Below, one piece after another: positions 22,657-32,900 of a DNA stretch of 64,000 nt; positions within the stretch are counted from its first letter, which is position 1; each line of letters starts with the position of its first letter. The position numbers and the translations under genes were made by a program. Location: positions 372,001 through 436,000 of the forward strand of contig SADC01001025.1 in the NCBI GenBank assembly GCA_004194705.1, in the 5' to 3' direction. The notes beneath the pieces were generated by a model, which was not told the origin of the DNA, ran no database searches, and worked only from the letters and a program-made list of their open reading frames with translations. The stretch comes from Ditylenchus dipsaci (Eukaryota > Nematoda > Chromadorea > Rhabditida > Anguinidae).

Positions 22657-25600
22657 ATGCAATCATTTGTATTTCGTGCCTTACATGTATTTTGGATAGT
22701 ATGTGCGATAATAGTGGATGCCTCAGAAGATTTCACTCTAGCCTGCAAACCAGGTCACAGAGTGACTGCCATCAGGCGCTCCAACTCTGCACATCAGAGG
22801 GGCAAGGCGGGTTCGCTTAGTGTGGAGTGCCAGCCGATCATGCAACTCCCAAACACCACCGCAGCAAGTTATTTCTCTTAATTAAAGTTTTCCAATTAAA
22901 AGTTTGTATTTAAACTGGGGTTCGACACCTTTTCGTGTCATATTTCGAGGTTTTTGAACGTGGTCTTTGTCTGATCTAGTCCTGAGAATTGCGAATTTTC
23001 TCTTTCTAATTCTTCGAAAAATTCCCGCCAGTTTCGATATAGCAATTTTTTTTTGCTTGGAAATAAAAGTTCATTATTTCAATACTTGCGGGTCTTTACT
23101 GACAAAACTATAGAATTTTTGACGCTACTGGAATACCCCCCCCCCAATAATTTTTCAGATACACCCAAAAACCATACTAGTTTTTAAAGATGCTGAAATT
23201 ATTACGGGTTGTCCCTCAACCTAATGCCTAAACCCCGAAGCCTAAGGGCTAAGCCTAATTCCTAAGCCTAAAAATTATTGGGGGAGTATATTCCACTAGC
23301 GTTTGGGGGGGGGGTGTTATTTTCCAATTGCGCCAATTTTTTTGTTAAAACGACCGGAATCCTCCGATAATCCCCGATATTTTAGACTAGACTAACTAAA
23401 GACAATTGGCAAAAGACTTCGAAATAGGCGCATAGTGCCGCCAAAAATGCCGCCGCCCCACTTTTTCAAAAATAATGCCAGTGACAGAGACGGCGTCACT
23501 ATGAATATGGGTGAAAAAGTGTCGGGTACTAACTTTTTGTAATTTTTTATATCGAGACTACTGTATAAATTTTGAAAACGGAGACTCTCTGTTTTGAGGC
23601 TGGAAAAAAGGAACAAAAGAAAGAAGATACGTAGCGCCGGAGTGAGTCCGTGACAGAGACTCTCCGTCAGATAGTTACTCTCCGTCGGAGAGTCTCTGTC
23701 ACAGACTCTGTGTTTATATATTTTATTAAATAACTCCAATAGTATTTATCAACTTAATTTTTTTTAATTTTAAATGAAAAAATGATTTAGATAAAATGTG
23801 ACAAATTAGCTTCCACCCCACAGTGCAATGGTTGGCCTGAGGGATGTAAAGAGCAGCAATGGCTGGCTGGTTTTCATGCTTATGGCATAGAGAACTCCAC
23901 AAATGTGGCTATTCTGGATCCTATCTGTTGTGAAAGCCCGAAAGTAATTATTGATGCTCTGAGTTGTGCTACAGAGAGATTGAATGAGCCTAGAAAGGAG
24001 TTCGAACACATGATATTACCCACTGATCTAGTCTATAGGTCTGTTACTTATACCTTGCGATCCTTTAAAAACAAAAAGTCAAATTTAAAGCCAAATCAAA
24101 CTAAACTGTTGTGCTATTTAGGAATTTAAAAAGAGCTCGTAAACTAGAGATATAGACTGAATGGGATGCTTTTCAAACGGCCTATTAATCACGATTTGTC
24201 AAGTAAATGGGGTGATATCTGTATGTTTAAAAAAGATTTGTATTTTTGATGACCCTGAACCTCTTTTATTTTCAAAATTTTACCGAGAATTTTTTTTTTG
24301 GTATAAATGACAATAAGCACTGGACAAAAAATTTTCAAAAAATATAATAAAATACAAATTACTTTTTGAAAAGATTTCTTTTCTGAATATTTTTTAATTT
24401 CATAAATTAAAATTATTTTTGTTTAGAAATTTTTTATTTTACAGTCACAGTAAGGCAAATAAAGGCTTTTTTGAAAGCCCTGAGTCTTGCACGTATGAAA
24501 AAATTAAGATCTGCTCAAAGTTGCTTATTTTCGATGACCAAACATTGATAAAAAAAATTCAAAGCCGGCACCGACTTAAAAGTATATGCCGGCACCGACT
24601 AATAAAAATTTAAAATAAAATGTACAAATGTCAACTAGAAAGAGTAATTTTTTGAAAAAAATTGTAAGCGACAGTTAAATGAGCAAAATTTCGCCTGTAA
24701 GGGAGGTTAAATAGGTCAATAAAAAGATGGCTTACAATGTGTAATTTGTTATAATTAATTAATAAGAACTCTTTTTCTAACAAGTTGTGCTCCAGTTTTT
24801 TCATTGTACCCGGTATTCAGGGCAACTCCTGAGAAAAGTTGTTCGATACTTGCAAGACAGTCAATGCTAGTTGTGCTGACTTAGGCATTTAATTAATGGC
24901 TGTGATCATAGTCGAGTTGACCCTCAACTTTTTAGGGGTCAACTTTTGTTAAAATTACTAAAATATCAATTTTTTGAATTAAAAGAGCCAAATATGATAT
25001 TTTTGAGACCGCCCCCCTCCCGCCATCAACTTTTCGATGTCTACAAGATGGCTTTTACAGAAATTTGAAATCTTGTTTCTACAAAATTTTGAAAAATGTT
25101 GACCCCAAGTTGACCCCAGTTGACCCCTAAACTATTTTTATCCTCCGATTTTTCTGCGTCGAATTTTAATAAATCACTCGGAAAAACTGCCTATGTTTTC
25201 GTGTAGAGCTGAAAAAGTTGCCCTAGGGTCATGAATATCAAAATAAATAAATATTCAGAAAAATATTCACATTTTTGAATTTAAGAAAAAGTTGACCCCG
25301 ACTATGAACACCCCCAATAAAACAAGGCTAAAGTACGCTTAGTATATTCCACTAGCGTTTGGGGGGGGGGGTATATGCGAGGGGGTATATGCGCTATATG
25401 CGATGGAGGTATATTACAGCAGTGCCAAAGAATTAAATAATTGATTGAAAAAAACTTAAAATCTGTAAAAACAGTTGATAACTCAAATAATAATTTTTTT
25501 GTATTGACATGAAAACCACGAGGCTAAAGTTCAACTATCCGCCAGTTTTTTAAAGATTTTCAGGGCTTACAGTGTTGGCACCAGTACAATGCTGTCAACA

Positions 25601-25922
25601 CAGTAGTCGATTTAGTCTGGAAGCTAGAAATATGTCAGTATTCTGTGATCAACACTCCCGCAAAAGACAGCCAACTTTTAGAAACTAAAACACACAATTC
25701 TAAATCAACCAAAATACATTTACTGCTCTAGGTAGGTATAGAATGGTCTATAAGAAGATGATTTCTATCTGTATTTCAGATAGCTGTCCCGCCTGCAATT
25801 GCAGCCATTGTGGCATAGATGTGTGCAGAGATGGCAAAGAGCCCGTCAGAGTCATTCACAAATTATTCCCTGACCCCAACAAGTGTTCTTGTCATTGTAC
25901 TTGCACATATCAATGTATTTAG
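22657..25922 (+). CDS. Secreted cysteine-rich protein of unknown function (about four exons)
   Basis: The ATG at 22657 opens a hydrophobic leader (SFVFRALHVFWIVCAIIVDA, a likely signal peptide). Exon 1 ends at 22867 after CKPGHRVTAIRR...SVECQP. Exon 2 (from 23810) joins in phase and reads CNGWPEGCKEQQWLAGFHAY, ...ILDPICCESP..., ending near 24030-24085. Exon 3 (25564-25633) gives GLQCWHQYNAVNTVVDLVWK. Exon 4 (25780-25922) joins in phase and encodes SCPACNCSHCGIDVCRDG, then KCSCHCTCTYQCI and a stop. The exon 2 donor is not certain. About 200 residues, with at least 18 cysteines, many in paired C.C or CC patterns, imply an extracellular disulphide-rich protein. I do not recognise the family. An AATAAA lies at 25968, 46 bases past the stop. 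Confidence 0.7.
23121..23335. repeat. Poly-C/poly-G MITE inside intron 1 of the secreted-protein gene
   Basis: Ends CGCTACTGGAATACCCCCC and an inverse ending GTATATTCCACTAGCG, with AAGCCTAAGGGCTAAGCC inside. Right-end fragments of the same family recur at about 25345-25428, again with G runs. Confidence 0.7.
24905..25310. repeat. GTTGACCCC foldback
   Basis: ATAGTCGAGTTGACCCTCAA on the left is inverted by AGTTGACCCCGACTATGA on the right. The arms hold repeated GTTGACCCC words. It lies between exons 2 and 3 of the secreted-protein gene. Confidence 0.65.
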
Positions 25923-25967
25923 CATTTATTTTATTTGTTATTAACAAATTTAAAAAATTGTTTCAAA

Positions 25968-25973
25968 AATAAA
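25968..25973 (+). promoter_or_regulatory. Candidate polyadenylation signal (secreted-protein gene)
   Basis: AATAAA 46 bases after the TAG at 25920-25922, on the same strand. Confidence 0.5.
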
Positions 25974-26204
25974 AATTTTGGGGTGAAATTCTTCATTAAA
26001 TTTTGGAAGAAAAAAGCAATAAACTTAAACTCGATGGAATACACGCCAGAGATGGGCACTTATCAGAGGTAGGCAAAGATCAGATCGATCTAGATCAGAT
26101 CAGTTCAGATCGGCATGTCAAATATAGTTGACGAAGTAGCCAAAATTTGCATTTTAGGTCAAAATTTTGCGGGAATTTGAATTTTATAGTCTGAAAATAA
26201 CTTG

Positions 26205-26415
26205 GATCGCTCAGAATCCCACCCGGAAAGACCAAAAGCCACTAAAAGTTGGTTTTTTGGGGGTTCACTAAGGGGGGGGGGGGGGAGGGGGGGTGTAAAC
26301 TTTTTGCGAAAATTCAATTGTTATCAGATTTTCCGGCTGGTCGGCTCAATAGCTCAGAATCCCGGGTCGGGAGTGGTCTAAAGGGTTTAGGGTGGTTCTG
26401 AATGGTTAGGGTGGG
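26205..26415. repeat. MITE related to the insert at 10794-11130
   Basis: GGATCGCTCAGAATCCCACC, then AGTTGGTTTTTTGGGGGTTC, a run of more than ten G, and an inverted GGGTGGGATTCTG end. This matches, word for word, the MITE nested in the element at 10624-11239. Confidence 0.65.
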
Positions 26416-26985
26416 ATTCTGGGCAGAATTAATAAGCATGGTTGTCGAAAGCCATAAAATTTAAAAATTTTTTTTTGTATAGTTCACAGTTTTTGCAGCT
26501 TCAAAAAGCCAAATTAAGTTGAACAGCACTTAAAAAAAGCTATGAAAATTTAAAATTTTGTAGCTTTTTAGAATCATAATATCAAAACTAATGAATTTCT
26601 AGCCTAATTTATTTAATTTGTTAAATGTCATTTACGGTATACTTTTGTATACATCTGACAACTGATTCGCTGACGCCGACAGTCTTGCCTCCCCTCGCTC
26701 TCTGCTAGCAGAAAATTTACCACAAATTCTCTTTAATGCATGGCTACTGATGTGTTAACTGATGTTAAAACCCAAGAAAAGAAAGGAAAAAGACATTTTA
26801 ATCAAAATGTCTTTTTCTCCAAGTCACCCTGTGAAAAATTCCCTTTTTTGGCAAACCCTATAAGTTCATACGTTTATGAGCTTGCAAGGGTGGACTAATT
26901 TTCTTTTTTCAATCCTAATTGTCCAGTCAAGTATGAAATGGCCATATGTTTAAATTTACTGACTTTTATTAACACTTAATGTGAA

Positions 26986-29900
26986 ATGAGTGGCTTTTTC
27001 ACTTCCTTTAGTACTCGTTCAATCCAACAACAAAATCCAGCGCCAATCAAAACTAAAACTGATCAACAAGAGGAGACTAGTCAACTATGGCTGTTGAGAC
27101 GCTTAACAACTCTGCTTGGAAATGTGGACGAGCAAATCCTCTCCGACTTTATGTTGCATCAGGTACAAACATTTTAAATCTAGCTATACAAGATTTCAAT
27201 TTTCGTTAATTTTTGGGACATCACCAAGTTTCGCAACTTTATGACGGACTCACGCTTGCAAAGGGTCCTTTTTTTGATAATTAGCAGAGTCAGTGTGCCA
27301 GTGCGCTCACCAACTACTCAAATGGAAACGGAAAGTCGGCCTAAAAACTTCCAGAAGATGAGAAAAGTGCCCTCCCAGTCCACTGAAAAGTCGCCAAAGT
27401 CTGGAAAAAGGAAATTGGCAGTCAAAGAAAAGCCTGCGAAAAAGACTGAACAGAATAAGGGGTATTTTCATGTTCTCCTTTTTGTTGCATTTTCAAATGT
27501 TTGGCGTTCTGTTTTTCGGGTTTTACGACAGCATTTTTTCTTGTTTTTCTAAATTCGACAAAATTTCAAGTGAATTTCAGACAAGCCTAGGTTACGACAA
27601 ATTCAAATGTACAGGGTGATCCAACTTTTTACCCATATTTGTTTTGCCCGTAACTTTTTTTATATTCATTGAAATTTTTTGTACGACAACTCATTTGAAA
27701 TCCCTGTTTCTACCATTTCGTTTAAAAAAAAGATTGGCTCAGTTTGATTACTCTGAGCCGAGTTACGGACATTTTTATTTAATTACTGGAAAGAGAAGAA
27801 GTAGAAAGTAGAAATTTTGGTCAACTGGTGTTCATGCATGATGGGGCTCCGCCACATTGGGGAATTGAGGTTCGAGCTCTGCTGAATCTTCATTTTCCGA
27901 ATAGGTGGATTGGTCGGAATCCTGCACCAATCTTATGGGCACCTCGATCGCCTGACTTAACCTGGATGGACTTTTTCTGTTGGGGTTACATAAAAAGTTT
28001 GGTCTACACGGATCAGCCTCTGGCCTCTTTGATTGCACTGCGTGAAAAGATCGTCGAAGAAATGGGACAGTTGCCGCTAGCCATGATCGAGAGAGCAATG
28101 AATGATTTTCGCCGTCGTCTGGAAATTTGCGTTGAAAGGAATGGAAGGAGCGTCGAGACAAGATAAGAAACATTGTTGTTGATTTTTTGTTGAATTTGTT
28201 GAATAAATTTGTCGGTTTCCAGTAATTAAATAAAAATGTCCGTAACTCGGCTCAGAGTAATCAAACTGAGCCAATTTTTTTTTTAACGAAATGGTAGAAA
28301 CAGGGCTTTCAAATGATTTGTCGTACAAAAATTTCAATTAATATAAAAAAGTTACGGGCAAAACAAATATGGGTAAAAAAGTTGGATCACCCTGTATATC
28401 TTAAAGTAACAAAAAAACACAATATAGGAGCGGTACGTGACAAAATTTGTCCGCGCCAAAATTTGCCCGGACCATAATTGCCCTGGACAAAATTTGCCCG
28501 CTACTCAAAATTTTCTAGAATGAACATGAATATGGAGTCTTTATTTTCTGGATTTTTTCTCTTACTTTCATTACTTTGTATGTTTTTGTTTTGACCAGTG
28601 CTTCATCGTCCAAAATCCGAAAAAGTTACCTTTATTCAATAAGTATAACAAACCAGAAACATGGTTTGCTGTTATCAAAACTGGAATTTTACATTCCCTG
28701 GTTGCATAACCCAGGTAACATATCTCAAGTATGGTGGATGTCCAGCGAGTTCTCTTGATGAGTTGACTCAACTTTTTTTTATTAATGTGGATACTTAAAA
28801 AAGTCAGACTCTGAAACAACCGAACCAAGTGGTCATCCGCTTAGAGCAAAATTTTTTTGACTTGTTTGGGTTCCAAAACCTATTTTCTGGACTAACTCGG
28901 GCATGCTGAAGATCATTTGTCAGTGGTAAAATGCCGTTTTGTAGACTATTTTTTTGGGTATTGGATATAATTGATTTTACCAAAACTAAAAAAATACCCT
29001 GCAAAACGGCATTTTACCACTGACAAATTATCTTCAGCATGCCCGAGTTAGTCCAGAAAATAGGTTTTGGACCCAAAAAAGTGAAAAAAAATTTTGCTCC
29101 AAGTGGACGACCATTTGGTTTGTTTGGGTCATACTGAAGAATTTAAATTCCCGCAAATTTTTTCAAAATGCAGGAATTTGAAAAGTGTGGACCGATTCGG
29201 TATGGATCAATTCGGTGTAGATCAATTCGCTTAACGTGCGTAAATGGATATCCACCTGACCAAAAGGTAGCCATTTCGGGTTTTGGAGTATGGGTAGGTG
29301 AAATTGGGATTTTTGTCTTATCAAACCTAATTCACGACACGATTTTATATTTGATAGCATGGTTTGTTTTTGATTTGAAATTTTTTGTTAAATTTTTCAG
29401 GTCATTTAGGTGGATATACACCTGACCAGCATGTACCTACCTTGATTTCGGGGTTCGGGGGGGGGGGGGGATGGGTTGTTGGTTGGTGAAATCACAGTTT
29501 TGGTCCTATCAAAATGGATTTATCACACCATTTTACATCAAAAATAAGGGTTTGAATGTGGTATGTTGACGGTGACTTTTCAAAAATAAAGGTAGAGAAC
29601 AGTCGAAGCACTCGATAAACTATATACTTGTATGAAGACTGAGCTGAAATCCCAGTGGCAATCCACTGAAATTTTCGATAAAAGTGGCAATTCGGTGGAG
29701 AATCAGCATTATAATTATTATTATATATTGTCAATGGAAGTCCAATGGAACGGAAAAAACCGGAAACGAAACTGATAAAATCGAAACTCAATACAGCCAT
29801 TTAAGTGTATACTCATTCAAGTTCATTCTAGAAAAATTTGAGTAGCGGGCAAATTTTGTCCCGGGCAAATTATGTCCGGGCAAATAATGGCCCGGGCAAA

Positions 29901-32900
29901 TTTTGGCCGTGGGCAAATTTCGGTCCGGGCAAATTTTGGCGCGGGCAAATTTTGTCCGTGTCCGATATAGGAGTGCCAAAATTTGAAAAAAAGACAAAAA
30001 CGAAAAAACGTAAATTACTTTGAAAATTACTGATCGCTAAAGGTTTACAGAAGAAAATATTAGAAAAGAAGAAAAAGGGACATCTCTCAAGGCAGAAAAG
30101 CAGAAAAATCATAACAAGGAAATTTTACAGGTAAAGTCAAGCTTATACTGAAAATTTTAATTACCGTATATTCTCGATTAGAAGCCCCTCTCTAATAGAA
30201 GGCCCCTCTCTAATAGAAGGCCCCCTTGAGGACCTATATATCAGCATAGAAAAAGAAATTCGCAAATCTGTTTTTCGCGTTTTCTTAGTTAGCACGAGCT
30301 CACCTGATTCCACTTTTAAAATTTTAGTTGAGCACCCGAAAATCTCAAAATCGAAATATTTTTTTCCGACTTTTTTAGGGTTGAAAAATAGAAGGCCGGG
30401 CCTTCTAATAGAGAATATACGGTACATCATCTATCAGTATATTTGGGAGTATAGTCCTCGATTGTTTTTGAATTTGAGTTGCCAAACTTTCTTTTTGTTC
30501 GAAATCTATTTTTTCATCACGCCCCGTAATTACCGTATGTTTCTAATGAGTTATACTTCTTTGTCTCAAATTTACTTCTTTTGTTTCAGATTTTTCTGTT
30601 GTCTTTTCTTTTAAATTTTCTGATTTTTTTAAAACGCTTATATCATTATAGTGCTAATTAAGAAAAATAATGAGTGATTTTTTTCAAGCCTACATTTTTC
30701 GGTCAGTATACATGATTTTCACGGACTGTTTTTTTAATTTCTTAAAAAGAGTAGTAGAGTACAATAGACATCACAGAAAAATTTTGAAAAAAAAATAAAC
30801 GTAAATCATTATTTGTAACTTTATCATTTTCTCAGAAAATCTCTTCTAAAAAGAGGTATGCCCACGCTAATAAGGGTGGTGCCCGAGAATTCAATTTTTT
30901 TCCTGATGATTGAACTTGTGTACGGATTTTTCAACTTGGTTTCTAACAAAAGAAAGCCTAGAATTTGATTTTGAGTATAGTTTTGTTAGAAACCAAGTTA
31001 AAAAATTCTTACAAAAGTTTAATGCTTAGGAAATTTTTAATTCTCGGGCACGACCTGCAATAGCGTGGGCGTGCCCCTTCAAGTGGTAACTTGCCTGAGA
31101 GCAGTCTTTAAAAAGTGGGTAAAAACATAATGCCAAAAAATTGAATCAAGTTGTGTGGACCCGGTTTAAAATGAGTACAGTCGACTGTCTATATAGAGTA
31201 CAGCCTGGATACTGTCTTTAGATTTACAGAGGTGTACACTATGTGGGAGGTCTGTTTGCCTTAATTTCACTGATGTAAAATCGAATCGGCATTAACTCAC
31301 TGTACATTATATAGAGCTTCGACTGTAGAAGTTCTTGTAGGAGTTGGTGGAAGAGGAGTTTGCCACACTAGAGCCTTTTTCACAAACAGAGACCAAAGTG
31401 GTGCTCAAATGGCACAACCAAGCAATTCTACCACTGGAAGAGGGCCATTATGAATTTGTATACATTTTACCTCAAAACAACCAAGACAAAGACAATTTTG
31501 ATGCCGCTTTTCTGGTGGGTTATTGCAGAGATGCCAGTCCTTTCGTGGAAATCGTCCAATTAGGTAATGCCCTGTCTATTGTAAGCTACATTTTCCAGGT
31601 CGTAATTTACAGTGAAAACATTGGTAGAGGTGCCTTTCTCCAGGCGAATAGACATGTTCCTGCAATATCAACGAGTCTTACATCTCACTCACTGGCAACA
31701 ACCCGAGCATCGCTTTGAAACATTTATTGCCAATTCCATTGTGAGAGCCAAAAGCTCGGGCTGGTTGGCAGAACAACAGGAACACAGTGCAGACTTTGTG
31801 GACAACCTGTTGAGGCCTAGAATACAGGTGTATGTAGCTAACCCTGTAAGTTATGCGTAAAAACTTTCTGCTACCACAAAATCACTGGCCCTGTTTTATC
31901 ATCGGGCCCATTTTTGACTTGGTCCCCCTGTTGATTTTTGTGTGTTTTTTAAGAGAAAAATAAAAACAAAAGAAAAAGCGTCGGTTGAAATTTTTTGAAA
32001 ATCAGTACAGGATGTAAAAATTTTTCTTAACACTTTTAAACCGCGATGAACTTTTTTTTGAAAATCTGTTTTACAGATCGACTTAGCTCGCTCCAACAAT
32101 TTTTTTGGTGTATGATGTGAAAAACACGATTTTCGCTTGGTCCCCTTTGTGATTTGGGTGCTGGTCTGTGGATGACCTATGGATGAACAAGACCAAAACC
32201 ACAGGGTGGACCAAGCGAAAATCGTGTTTTTCAAATCATACACCAAAAAATTGTTAGAGCGAGCTGAGTCGACCTGTAAAAATAGGTTTTCGAAAAACAA
32301 TCTAGTGAAAAAGTTATCGCGGTTTTTAAGCATAGTACGCAAAACCTATAAAATGACAATTTTCTGACAATTTTTCTTGCGTTTTGAACCTATAAAATTT
32401 ACTTGTAAATTTTATAGGTTTTATTATAGGTTTTTTATAGGTGTTTTATAGGGTTTTGTAAGCTTCGTTGCTGCATTGTATCTTCAATGTTTTACTTTAT
32501 TTTTCTCGTCTCTTAACCCTTTTTATCGACTGACAATGATGACAGTGCATTGTTTTTATGTCACAAGTCATAGAAACTTTACCAACAAATCTTCACTAGA
32601 CGATGAACTAAACGATGAAATCTTTCATATATATATTTTTCTTAACATAATCAGGTTTGCTAGGATACAGGCTAGGCCAGCGTCCGTTAGAACAGGCTCA
32701 AATATGTGTTTTTTATAACACAATAAAACAAAGCTGAAGAACTTTCGAAAGACGCACCTGCGAAAAAGCCCAAGCAGTGTAGAAGTTCATTTTCTGCCCG
32801 TCTAGCGGGATCAAGCACTTAGCGGTGTCGAACATCCCAAAGTATAAGCACGATAGATGATGATGCCCTGCACAGAGACGAAGAATCCACAATAAAGACC

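Noticed and set aside
31899..32342. 147-codon minus-strand frame
   Set aside because: It spans both arms of a palindrome, and parts of it are mirrored by the plus-strand frame 32179-32367; no protein signature.
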